From a bacterium (lineage in GTDB: Bacteria; Chloroflexota; Chloroflexia; Chloroflexales; Kallotenuaceae), in the NCBI GenBank assembly GCA_016781525.1, contig JADDQE010000014.1, positions 1-45,603 on the forward strand: DNA of 45,603 nucleotides, given 5' to 3'. The position numbers were made by a program, and so were the translations under genes. Numbering within the stretch: position 1 is the first letter of the stretch; every line of letters starts with the position of its first letter. Below are positions 34,861 to 42,825 of the stretch, one piece after another. Below the pieces are notes generated by a model. It searched no databases and was not told where the DNA came from. It saw nothing but the letters and a program-made list of their open reading frames with translations.

Positions 34861-36608
34861 AGGCGCTCCTCGGTTAGTTTTCGTGCAGAGCGATAGCGCT
34901 CCCATGTTTCGCGGATCAGCGCATAATCTTCGGCTTCCAGCGGCTCCTGCGTGCGATCAATATGCGTCACAAAATACAAGGCGGGCACGCCCAGCTCCGG
35001 TTGCACACGCATGTACTGGCGCCAGGCCGCCCGGTCACGCACGGGCCAGTTGTCAGTATCGATCAGCGCATCGGGGCACGCGATGGTTGCAATATGGGCA
35101 CGTACGCCCATTGCCGCCCTAATGTCGCTGCCAATGCGCGGATCCTCTAAACGTTCCAGTTCCAACGTATCGTTGAGGCGCACCATATCAAGGACGTCCG
35201 CGAGATATGGATGCGGCGTGTGGGTGATTACCAGTGCGTCGGGCTTGGTCCGTTTGGCTTCGGTGTAAATAATTTCAAGCAAGCGCTTCATCAGCTCAAG
35301 CCCCCACAGATCGCCGTGTAGCCGCAGGCCAGGGCCGCTTGGAATTCGTGCAGTAAAGTCGATCTTGAAGCCATCGGCGTCGTAGCCGTCAGGCGCGAGC
35401 ATGCGACGAACCGATCGGCGCAGGCGTTGTTCGTAGGCGGGATTGGATGGATCAACGGTGAGCGGCACGCCAGCCGCATTGGTGATGCACTCGCCGGGGG
35501 GCACGCCTTCGTGATCCCAGGCTTTGAGCCACAACAGCACTTTTTTGCCAGCAGCGTGCTGCCCCGCAATAAATCCGTGCAGGTTCGGCCAGCGCTCTTC
35601 GTCCGCCTGGTTGTCGCCGTATGTCGCCTGCCACTTGTCGTCGATCACGACGATCCCTGGTTCCACGCCGTGCTGTGCCAATGTGTGCAACCAAGCTTCG
35701 TAGTTTTCCTGTCTGGCGTAATCGGCCGCACGACCACCATCGCGGACAAACTGATCGAACTGCGTGCCCCAGCCGCAGTAGATTGGCTCGAACCACCACT
35801 GGGGTTTTGGCTGCGCAAAAACATCGGGAGCATAGCCTGCCGATCGCAACGCTTCCGCGTGTTTGGCAAGCACGGCAAACGGATCCGCATCGAAATCGAA
35901 ACCGATCGCGGGCAGCCTGTACGATCCCGCAACGCTTGTATGGCCCTCATAGCTCAGCGACAGATGGAAGCCACGCCCACCGTGGTACGTGTACTCCGTC
36001 CAGCGATTAGCACCTGGCGCGGCTTCGACGCCCATCCCCAGCCAGCCATGCGCGCCCTCGAACGTGAAGCAAAACGGCGGCGGCGTGAAAAACCAGTCGC
36101 CTTTGCCAGGCAGTGGCACGCCCAGCATGTCGATATGGACGCCGCTTGTCGGGGAAAATTCGTGCAGCTCTTCAGAGATCGGCTCGGGGTTGAAGCCACG
36201 CGTGAAGTGGTGGCCGGACTGGAGGAAGCCGCTGCCCCAGCGCTGATAGGGTGATGCGTAGCCGCCGAAGTACAACGTTTCTGCTAATTGCCCGTGCCCG
36301 TGGATCTCGATCTCGTAGGTGAAGCGGTGTGCCTGGCAGCGCAGGTGATAGATCTTTGCGTCCCACACGGAGCTGGCGACGCGCAGCGAATAGACTGTTT
36401 CATCGCCGCTGGTTTCGGCCTTCCATACGCCGACTTCAACTGTATCGTCGCGGCCATGCAGCGGGTGGACGCTCGACAGCACGTAAAGTTCGGCCAGGCG
36501 GCTGCCGTGCGCGTCGTCAAGGTAGGCATACGGGCGGTCAACGGGCAAAGTGAGGGTATAGGTTGCTGTGGAAAACCTGAGCGGCGAGTTGGGATCGGAT
36601 CCATCCAC
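34857..36608 (-). CDS. GH31/GH36-like TIM-barrel glycosidase
   Basis: A 583-residue protein, first gene of the operon. Residues 1-260 form an N-terminal beta-sandwich; the barrel begins near QWWFEPIYCGWG. GIVVIDDKW (321-326 core) and GFKIDF with Asp417 resemble the strand 1 and nucleophile motifs of clan GH-D/GH-H alpha-glycosidases (GH31, GH36). KVLLWLKAWDHEGVP is a third typical barrel strand. The likely substrate is an alpha-linked hexoside; exact family uncertain. It begins with GTG at 36608 after AAAGGGG; no ATG is in frame between it and the upstream TAA. A predicted promoter lies 130 bp upstream. Its stop overlaps the racemase-like gene start. Confidence 0.7.
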   Translation of the reverse strand: MDGSDPNSPLRFSTATYTLTLPVDRPYAYLDDAHGSRLAELYVLSSVHPLHGRDDTVEVGVWKAETSGDETVYSLRVASSVWDAKIYHLRCQAHRFTYEIEIHGHGQLAETLYFGGYASPYQRWGSGFLQSGHHFTRGFNPEPISEELHEFSPTSGVHIDMLGVPLPGKGDWFFTPPPFCFTFEGAHGWLGMGVEAAPGANRWTEYTYHGGRGFHLSLSYEGHTSVAGSYRLPAIGFDFDADPFAVLAKHAEALRSAGYAPDVFAQPKPQWWFEPIYCGWGTQFDQFVRDGGRAADYARQENYEAWLHTLAQHGVEPGIVVIDDKWQATYGDNQADEERWPNLHGFIAGQHAAGKKVLLWLKAWDHEGVPPGECITNAAGVPLTVDPSNPAYEQRLRRSVRRMLAPDGYDADGFKIDFTARIPSGPGLRLHGDLWGLELMKRLLEIIYTEAKRTKPDALVITHTPHPYLADVLDMVRLNDTLELERLEDPRIGSDIRAAMGVRAHIATIACPDALIDTDNWPVRDRAAWRQYMRVQPELGVPALYFVTHIDRTQEPLEAEDYALIRETWERYRSARKLTEERL

Positions 36609-36687
36609 GATGAGCGTCCCCTTTGACGCGGCGACGATGAAGCCACGGGTCGCTTAAGCAATCTCCAACATCCATCATGCCTGTTTG

Positions 36688-36700
36688 CACAGATATTGTG
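36688..36700. promoter_or_regulatory. Small dyad in the leader of the long operon
   Basis: CACAGATATTGTG is a 4-bp-arm dyad with an AT-rich centre, about 40 bp downstream of the predicted start point of the minus-strand operon. It may be a second regulator site; it may also be chance. Confidence 0.2.
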
Positions 36701-36726
36701 TGCGTCGTGTAGCCCACTTTAGCAAA

Positions 36727-36771
36727 GTATGCTTTTTGTATGCTGCTAGTATATATATTAGGCATACAAAA
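36727..36771. promoter_or_regulatory. Operator-like dyad between divergent operons
   Basis: The perfect 10-bp inverted repeat TTTTGTATGC (36734-36743) and GCATACAAAA (36762-36771), with an 18-bp AT-rich spacer, covers the -10 box and spacer of the predicted minus-strand promoter. A third copy of the half-site core GTATGC lies at 36727-36732, exactly 11 bp (one helical turn) from the copy at 36738-36743. Such an arrangement is typical for a dimeric repressor or AraC-like activator. It lies between the long glycosidase operon and the divergent sulfatase, so it could control both. Confidence 0.55.
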
Positions 36772-36776
36772 GGCAA
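36748..36776 (-). promoter_or_regulatory. Predicted sigma70 promoter of the long glycosidase operon
   Basis: On the minus strand TTGCCT (36776-36771) and TATACT (36753-36748) are separated by exactly 17 bp, 4/6 and 5/6 matches. The start point would be near 36740, about 130 nt before the GTG at 36608. It overlaps the operator-like dyad. Confidence 0.5.
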
Positions 36777-36865
36777 GACGAATCACGCTTCTTTCGTGTA
36801 GCTTGCGCTGGTTTTCTACACCAGATGCGAGCTTAAGCGGTTGAATGTTGATCACGACGAGGATC

Positions 36866-38263
36866 ATGACTAAATTGAATGTCATTTTAATCTTGCTTGA
36901 CGATCTCGGCTGGCGCGACCTGGGCTGCTACGGCAGCACCTTTTATGAAACGCCGCACCTCGATCAGCTGGCCACCAGTGGCGTGCGCTTCACCGACGCC
37001 TACGCCGCCGCGCCTGTGTGTTCGCCCACGCGCGCCAGCATTCTTACTGGTAAATATCCCGCAACAGTCGGCGTGACCGATTGGATCGATTGGGGCAACT
37101 TCACGCATCCGGCGCGCGGTCGCTTGATCGACGCGCCGTATATCGATCATTTGCCCCTTGAAGAATCTAGCTTGGCCAAAGCCTTAAAAGCAGCCGGCTA
37201 TCATACGTGGCACGTGGGCAAGTGGCATCTGGGCAGCATGCCGTATTATCCTGATCGGCAGGGCTTCGACGTGAACATCGGTGGCTGCGCGTGGGGCTTG
37301 CCGACCGGCGGCGGCTACAGGAGCCCGTGGCACATCCCAACGCTGGAAGATGGCCCACCGGGCGAATATCTCACCGATCGCCTGACGGATGAGGCGATCA
37401 AGCTTATTCGCAACCACCCTGGACAGCCGTTTTTTCTCAACCTGTGGCATTACGCCGTGCATACACCGCTGCAAGCCGATCCAGAACTTGTGCAGAAATA
37501 CGTCGCAAAAAGCCGTGAGCTAGGGCTTGATCAGCGGCCGACTTTTGCCGAAGGCAACGTTTTTCCGTGCGAACATAAGCGCGATCAACGGATCATGCGG
37601 CGCCTGGTGCAGTCGGAGCCGACGTACGCCGCAATGATCGAGAATTTGGACGCCAACGTTGGACGATTGATCGAGGCCGTGGGCGACGCTGGGCTCGCCG
37701 AACAAACCGTGATTATTTTTACGTCGGATAACGGCGGCTTGGCGACGTCGGAAGGGTCGCCGACCTGCAACGCACCGCTGGCCGAAGGGAAAGGCTGGAT
37801 GTATGAGGGCGGCATGCGCGTACCGTTGATCATCGGCGGGCCTGGGATCCTGCCCGGCGTGTGTGATGTACCCGTGACCAGTCCGGATTTATACCCGACG
37901 ATCCTTGAATTCGCGGGCATTGCACCAGAATTCGTGCAGCCGATCGCTGGCCTGAGCTGGCTGCCGCTGCTGCGTGGAAAACACGATCTTGAACGTGACG
38001 CGATCTTCTGGCATTATCCGCACTACGGCAACCAAGGTGGGACGCCGGGGTCGAGCGTGCGCAGTGGTGATTACAAGCTGATCGAGTTTTACGAGGATCG
38101 ACGGATCGAGCTGTACAATCTGCGCGAGGACATCGGCGAAACCCACGATCTGGCGACGACACATCCTGATCTCGCTGGCCACCTGCATGCGCTTTTAACT
38201 GATTGGCGGGAGCACGTTGAGGCCAACATTCCCATACCGAACCCTGCCTACCATTCCGAATGA
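36866..38263 (+). CDS. Arylsulfatase A-like sulfatase
   Basis: A 465-residue type I sulfatase. NVILILLDDLGWRDLGCYGS supplies the metal-binding Asp pair. VCSPTRASILTGKYPA is the classic C-x-P-x-R modification site with Cys52. WHVGKWHLG and TSDNGGLAT complete the active site. It is closer to arylsulfatase A/IdsA-type carbohydrate sulfatases than the other two in the window. GAGG before ATG 36866 is preferred over an ATG seven codons upstream. No signal peptide. It is divergent from the long glycosidase operon, sharing the regulatory region, so desulfation is probably part of the same glycan pathway. Confidence 0.92.
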   Translation: MTKLNVILILLDDLGWRDLGCYGSTFYETPHLDQLATSGVRFTDAYAAAPVCSPTRASILTGKYPATVGVTDWIDWGNFTHPARGRLIDAPYIDHLPLEESSLAKALKAAGYHTWHVGKWHLGSMPYYPDRQGFDVNIGGCAWGLPTGGGYRSPWHIPTLEDGPPGEYLTDRLTDEAIKLIRNHPGQPFFLNLWHYAVHTPLQADPELVQKYVAKSRELGLDQRPTFAEGNVFPCEHKRDQRIMRRLVQSEPTYAAMIENLDANVGRLIEAVGDAGLAEQTVIIFTSDNGGLATSEGSPTCNAPLAEGKGWMYEGGMRVPLIIGGPGILPGVCDVPVTSPDLYPTILEFAGIAPEFVQPIAGLSWLPLLRGKHDLERDAIFWHYPHYGNQGGTPGSSVRSGDYKLIEFYEDRRIELYNLREDIGETHDLATTHPDLAGHLHALLTDWREHVEANIPIPNPAYHSE

Positions 38264-38306
38264 TCGGATCATTGGGATAGACGAGCACCTGTATGACGCG
38301 ATCATG

Positions 38307-38426
38307 CGTGCGGCAAGCAACCGTATTCAAGCATTCCACAAGCGTAGCCGTTCAGCAACCGGCGACGTTGCGGGCTGTCTCGGGGAAGTATTCGGACCAG
38401 TGCAAGTGATCAATGTGGCGAATGCT
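38307..38426 (+). pseudogene. Fragment of an ABC exporter membrane domain
   Basis: About 40 codons on the plus strand, with the segment SATGDVAGCLGEVFGPVQVI, align with residues 178-214 of the 585-residue exporter encoded 700 bp away on the other strand (GATGSVSGFLGEVFGAVQAV). The DNA is clearly diverged, so this is a relic of an older paralogue, not a recent copy. No start, and the homology ends abruptly at about 38426 where the next relic begins. Confidence 0.65.
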
Positions 38427-38427
38427 G

Positions 38428-38779
38428 AATCCGTGAGGTACAGCGCACATGGACCTGGGTATCGCACTATCCGCACCTGGTCGGTGAGGTGTTCAATGAA
38501 GGCTACTTGTCAATACCAGTCCAGCCGTATGCAATTCCGTACCGTGCTCTGGTGCCACAATATCATGAATGTAAAAATCTGCTGGTACCAATTTGCGTAT
38601 CGGCGTCTCACGTCGCCTTCGCCTCGATCCGCATGGAACCACAGTATATGATGCTTGGTCATGTCGTCGGTCTTGCCGCATCCCTGGCCATTCAGCAGCA
38701 GCTTGCGGTGCAACGAGTGAACATTGTGGAGCTTCAGCGCATGTTGACGTCACAGCGGCAGGTGCTGGAGGTCAGCTAG
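38428..38779 (+). pseudogene. C-terminal fragment of an FAD-dependent oxidoreductase
   Basis: An open frame from about 38428 to the TAG ending at 38779 encodes about 115 residues. Segments such as FNEGYLSIPVQPYAIPYRAL, LLVPICVSASHVAFASIRME and MMLGHVVGLAASLAIQQQ match the C-terminal part of FAD-dependent oxidoreductases often annotated as xanthan-lyase-like, with the usual short helical end. The N-terminal FAD-binding domain (some 300-400 residues) is missing. The left border coincides within a few bases with the end of the ABC relic, marking a deletion joint. Confidence 0.65.
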
Positions 38780-38854
38780 CGCCAGCGCGGATACTCTATC
38801 AAGACATCCCTTTCAAAGGAATTATCCGTTACGAAACCGCGTCCAACACGGGGC

Positions 38855-38943
38855 GTTCCCCGAGCTTGAGCCGTGTGTTCGGAAACGGACACGCAGGGCT
38901 CTTAGGGCGGGAGGCGGTGGCAACACCGCATCCCCGACCCGAC
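38855..38943 (+). mobile_element. 3' tail of a group II intron (domains 5 and 6)
   Basis: Bases 38868-38901 fit domain 5 of a group II intron in length (34 nt) and design. A 9-bp lower stem (GAGCCGTGT against GCAGGGCTC) has one G-G mismatch where C would be usual. The two-base bulge AC, a 5-bp upper stem and a GAAA loop are all in place. Domain 6 follows (about 38905-38935): GCGGTG-GCAA-CACCGC with a bulged A at 38930, the branch-point position, and CCCGAC near the 3' end. Upstream there is no maturase/reverse transcriptase frame and no domains 1-4, so this is a dead remnant. Its 3' end lies 25-30 bp from the end of the exporter gene. Confidence 0.7.
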
Positions 38944-38967
38944 TCACGTCTGTTTTGTCGTCTCGGT

Positions 38968-40725
38968 CTAGTGAGTGTCGTCGGCGTGCCACAGCCAACG
39001 CATTTCCTGACTATCCCTCAACAGTTCGTTGAGGGTGCCTTCGGCCTCAACATGACCGTCCCGCAGAAGAATAATGTGATCGGCACGACGCAGTGCTGGT
39101 CGGCGATGTGTGACCACCAGACAGGTTGCTTCCTGCAACGCGAACAAGTCGTCCCACAGCCGTTTTTCGGTCTCCACATCGAGCGCGCTGGAAAGGTCAT
39201 CGAAGACCAGCAATTCCGCATCGCGCACGAACATGCGGGCAGTGGCTGTCCGCTGCACCTGTCCGCCCGACAGCTTGACCCCACGTGGACCGACCATCGT
39301 ATCAAGACCTTGCTCCAGCACGGTGACATCGGGTTCTAGCACGGCGAGGCGCACCGCAGCAGCGAGATCGACCTGATCCTCGGGCAGGCCCAGCAGGATA
39401 TTTTCCTGCATGGTTTGGCTGAACAGGTGCGGCACTTGCGGCGTATAGGCAGCGCGCGGCGGCACGAAGAACGATGCCGGATCGACCACCCGCTCACTAT
39501 TCCAGAAGATCTCTCCTTGATCCCGGGGAAGCAGACCAAGTAATACGCGCAGCAGCGTGGTTTTGCCCGATCCGATCCGCCCGGTAACAACGGTAAACGA
39601 GCCACGCGGTAGCCGCAGATGCACCCCTGCGACGCCGCCGCCGCCAGGGTAGCGGAAGCTCAGGCTGTGTGCTTCCAACAGCCTCAGCCGGTCGGCGGGA
39701 GTCTTGACGGGATGGACCAGCGGTGGCGGCGCGCTCGTAACGTAGACGGGAGCCGCTTTCACCAGGTCTTGCGGCGCCGAGCCGGGCATTAGTTCAAGCA
39801 TGCGCGCGTAAGACACCGAGATCTGGTGGTAGTGCGCGAGCAACGCGCCGATCTGGAAGGGTAGCCCTGTGACCAGGCTGAGATACTCCGCGAAGAGTGC
39901 GAAATCGCCAATACTGAACCGTCCTGAGCGCATGCCCGCCGCCATCAGCAGCAGGATTCCGCCGGTACCAAGCGCCACGGTGCCACCGTAGAGGGCATAC
40001 AGCAGCTGGTTGAGCAGGCTGTCGCGCACGGCATTGACCCGGCGCTGCTCGTTGATCTGATGAAAGCGCTGGAGGATCGCATGCTCGGCCTTGGCTACCT
40101 TCACGGCCTGCACCGCGCCGAACACCTCCCCTAAAAATCCGCTCACGCTGCCCGTCGCTCCTTGACGGGCACGGCGATAGGTGCGGATACGTCCACCCAC
40201 CAGGCGTGTCAGGAGCGCCACGACCGAGGTTGGCACGAAGACCACGACGGTCACGAACGGATCGATGCTGATCAGAATGCCGATGGCGATCAGGGCGGCT
40301 GCGCTCGCTACTGCCGCGTTGATTGTTCGGCTGAGCGTCAACATCAACTCACTGCTGTCGCTGCGAAAGCGGCTCACAGCTTCCCCGGGTGACGCGGGCA
40401 GTGCTTTGGCACCGGGAAATTGGAGCACGCGCTCGAACATGTTGCGGCGTAATAATGCCGCGACCGAGAACTCCAGGCTGACGCTGACGCGGTTGCCAAA
40501 CGCAAAGACGACCTGTTGCCCGGTTTGGATCGCCAGCACCAGGACCAGAATCCACCAGATGGTGGGTGTCGCGCCGAGCGGATTGGACAAGCGATCGAAG
40601 AAGGCGCGCATCAGGAGACCCACGACCAGCGGCGCGAAATTAGTGACGGCAAAGACGAGGGTTGCCAGCACAACCAGGCGGGGTAGGAAGCACATCAGGC
40701 TCCACACGATGCGTAAGCTGCTCAT
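38968..40725 (-). CDS. ABC exporter half-transporter with degenerate Walker B
   Basis: A 585-residue type IV ABC exporter subunit. About six membrane helices lie in residues 1-300. The nucleotide-binding domain has Walker A GRIGSGKTT (382-390), signature KLSGGQ (485-489), Walker B LLVFDD with Asp510 in place of the catalytic Glu, and an H-loop in VTHRR. Asp at this place is the mark of the non-hydrolysing site in heterodimeric exporters. Its start overlaps (ATGA) the stop of the partner gene. A linker near residue 315-345, rich in Pro and Val, joins the membrane and ATPase parts. Substrate unknown: drug, lipid or peptide. Confidence 0.92.
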   Translation of the reverse strand: MSSLRIVWSLMCFLPRLVVLATLVFAVTNFAPLVVGLLMRAFFDRLSNPLGATPTIWWILVLVLAIQTGQQVVFAFGNRVSVSLEFSVAALLRRNMFERVLQFPGAKALPASPGEAVSRFRSDSSELMLTLSRTINAAVASAAALIAIGILISIDPFVTVVVFVPTSVVALLTRLVGGRIRTYRRARQGATGSVSGFLGEVFGAVQAVKVAKAEHAILQRFHQINEQRRVNAVRDSLLNQLLYALYGGTVALGTGGILLLMAAGMRSGRFSIGDFALFAEYLSLVTGLPFQIGALLAHYHQISVSYARMLELMPGSAPQDLVKAAPVYVTSAPPPLVHPVKTPADRLRLLEAHSLSFRYPGGGGVAGVHLRLPRGSFTVVTGRIGSGKTTLLRVLLGLLPRDQGEIFWNSERVVDPASFFVPPRAAYTPQVPHLFSQTMQENILLGLPEDQVDLAAAVRLAVLEPDVTVLEQGLDTMVGPRGVKLSGGQVQRTATARMFVRDAELLVFDDLSSALDVETEKRLWDDLFALQEATCLVVTHRRPALRRADHIILLRDGHVEAEGTLNELLRDSQEMRWLWHADDTH

Positions 40726-42464
40726 CCCAGGGCCTCCTCCAAGCCGGCGCGCAGCAGCTGGTGGAAACGCGAGTTGGCATCACGCATCAGCACACGGCGA
40801 TCGCCCTGTTCGCGGATGGTTCCCTCCTCGAGGATCATGATCTTGTCTGCGCGTGTTACTGTGCTAAGGCGGTGCGCAATAATGATCGCCGTACGGCCCT
40901 TGAGCAACTGCGCTATGCCACGCTCGATCAAGCGCTCAGTACCCGGATCAAGGCGCGACGAGGCTTCGTCCAGAATAATCAGACCGGGATTTTTCAGGAA
41001 GACGCGCACGAATGCAAGGAGCTGCGCCTCACCCGCTGAAATCCCGCCGCCCGCGGTTAGCTCGGTGTCGAGGCCAGCTGGCAAGCGGGAAACCCATTCG
41101 TGCAGTCCGAGCTCTGTGATCGCGTGCATGATCCGCTCGTCAGGTAGGGTGGGGTCAAAAAAGGAAAGATTATCACGCACGCTGGCCGCAAAAAGCTGCA
41201 CGTCTTGCGTAACCATGCCGATCTGAGCGTGCAGGTCTGCGAGGCGCGCTATTCGTATGTCCTCACCGCCGAGCCGGATCGAGCCCGCTTGCGGATCGTA
41301 GAGCCGGAACAGCAAGCGGGTGATGGTTGTTTTGCCGCTGCCGGTGCGACCGAGCAGACCAAGGACCTCGCCAGGCTCGAGGCGGAACGAGATATGCTTA
41401 AGCACTGGTTCTGTGGGAACGTAACCGAAGGTAACGTCCTCGAACTCGATCGCCAGTGGACCGGCTTGGAATGTACAGCCTGGCCCATCATTGATTAACC
41501 GTGGCGTGCTGTACAGGTCGTACACGCGCTGGATGCTGCCACCCACCCGCTGAAATTCCTGCACTTGATGCGTCAGATCGTACAGCGGCCACGCCAGCGT
41601 GCCGGTATAGGCGCTGATCAGGTAGACCGTGCCAATCGTCACCCGGCCTTGAAGGTAGAAGATGGCGGCGATACCCAACCCCATGGCCGTCCCGACCATC
41701 AGCGTCATGTGCATGGCAAAGAATGACCAGTTGCCGTTGACACGTGCCGCTCCGTAGCGCTCCAGCATACGGCGCATAATATCGTACAGCAGATGCATTT
41801 TGTACGCGACAGCGCCACTTGAACGGATGTCTTCGGTGCCCGCGAAGCGCTCCTCGACAAAGCCGGTCAGCTCGGCACTGGTTCGCCGACCAGCAGCCCA
41901 GTGCGGCGCAGCCAGTGCCCGTGTGCGGTACAGCGCAGCCATGCCGGTTAGCGACAGCACCGTAAAGGCTAAGCCCAGCAGCCAACTCACCAGGTAAAAG
42001 GCGATCAGGACGCCGACGAGGAGCAGGAGGCTGCCGATGACGCTCACGACAAGTTGCGAAAAAAAAGTTGCCATCTCGGTAACGTCCTGGTCGATGCGCT
42101 CGATCAGTTCCCCGGGCGTGTGCGCATGGTGATAGCTCATATCGAGCGACAGGGCGTGCAGTGCCAGGTCCCGGCGCAACGCGTTGGTCGCGGCCCAGCC
42201 TAGGTTTGCACTTGACCACGTTTGGAGCAGCGCCACGATCTGTTGGAGCACCGCCAGCCCCATGAATAGGAAGGCCAGCTCCGTGAGCTGGGAGAGGGGC
42301 TCAGCCTGCCGCGCTCGGTCCAAAAAGGCGCGCAGGATCGGCGGGCCTGCCAGTCGCACACCAATGCCGCTCAGCAGCAACAGGGCGACCACGAGCACCA
42401 GCGGCCACTGTGGGCGGAGGTAGGTTCGGAGCAGACGCCAATACTGACCGAGGGGTAAATCCAT
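40722..42464 (-). CDS. ABC exporter half-transporter with non-canonical signature motif
   Basis: A 580-residue partner of the downstream exporter subunit. Six membrane helices are followed by Walker A GRTGSGKTT, a Q-loop in GMVTQDVQLF, Walker B LIILDEASS with the catalytic Glu, and H-loop IIAHRLSTV. The signature is GISAGEAQ rather than LSGGQxQ. Together with the Asp Walker B of the partner this makes one complete and one degenerate ATP site, the pattern of heterodimeric multidrug exporters such as TM287/288 and BmrCD. GGAGG lies ten bases before the ATG. First gene of a two-gene operon. Confidence 0.93.
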   Translation of the reverse strand: MDLPLGQYWRLLRTYLRPQWPLVLVVALLLLSGIGVRLAGPPILRAFLDRARQAEPLSQLTELAFLFMGLAVLQQIVALLQTWSSANLGWAATNALRRDLALHALSLDMSYHHAHTPGELIERIDQDVTEMATFFSQLVVSVIGSLLLLVGVLIAFYLVSWLLGLAFTVLSLTGMAALYRTRALAAPHWAAGRRTSAELTGFVEERFAGTEDIRSSGAVAYKMHLLYDIMRRMLERYGAARVNGNWSFFAMHMTLMVGTAMGLGIAAIFYLQGRVTIGTVYLISAYTGTLAWPLYDLTHQVQEFQRVGGSIQRVYDLYSTPRLINDGPGCTFQAGPLAIEFEDVTFGYVPTEPVLKHISFRLEPGEVLGLLGRTGSGKTTITRLLFRLYDPQAGSIRLGGEDIRIARLADLHAQIGMVTQDVQLFAASVRDNLSFFDPTLPDERIMHAITELGLHEWVSRLPAGLDTELTAGGGISAGEAQLLAFVRVFLKNPGLIILDEASSRLDPGTERLIERGIAQLLKGRTAIIIAHRLSTVTRADKIMILEEGTIREQGDRRVLMRDANSRFHQLLRAGLEEALG

Positions 42465-42825
42465 TATCTGGGAACCTCCTCAAAGATTTCATTGCGGTAG
42501 AGGCATCGAGAGTCAGCTCCGTCTACGTGTGGCAGCCTAGAATTGTACGATAGAGTGGCAACCGACGGAATGATACATGCACATCGTCTGAACGACATGG
42601 TGTTTCACGTATCAGGTACCTGCCACTTGCCATGCACCAAGCATAACGAACCTGCACTCGAGGCCTTGTTAATCACGGGGAAAATAGTTGGTAAGTGGGG
42701 AAAATAGTCGTTAAGTGAACCCTAGTTAGGCGGGAGAGAAAGGACGTCTCGCCTTAGCGTTGTCCTATCGTTATGAGACGTTGATTGTGAGTTAACAGTT
42801 TACACTCTACATTGTTAGTTCGAGT
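42465..42825. other. Intergenic region with repeats, no gene seen
   Basis: No coding frame can be supported. Besides the tandem repeat at 42677-42716 there is a 7-bp inverted repeat ACGTCTC (42744-42750) / GAGACGT (42775-42781) with a 24-bp spacer. A TACAAT (minus strand, near 42541-42546) might be a -10 box for the exporter operon, but no good -35 box is at the right distance. The AT content is higher than in the flanking genes. Confidence 0.3.
42677..42716. repeat. 20-bp direct tandem repeat, two copies
   Basis: GGGGAAAATAGTTGGTAAGT is followed directly by GGGGAAAATAGTCGTTAAGT, 18 of 20 bases identical. It lies in non-coding DNA at the point where composition and gene density change. It may be a recombinase or transposase binding site, an integration scar or a regulator site; the sequence alone does not tell. 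Confidence 0.6.
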
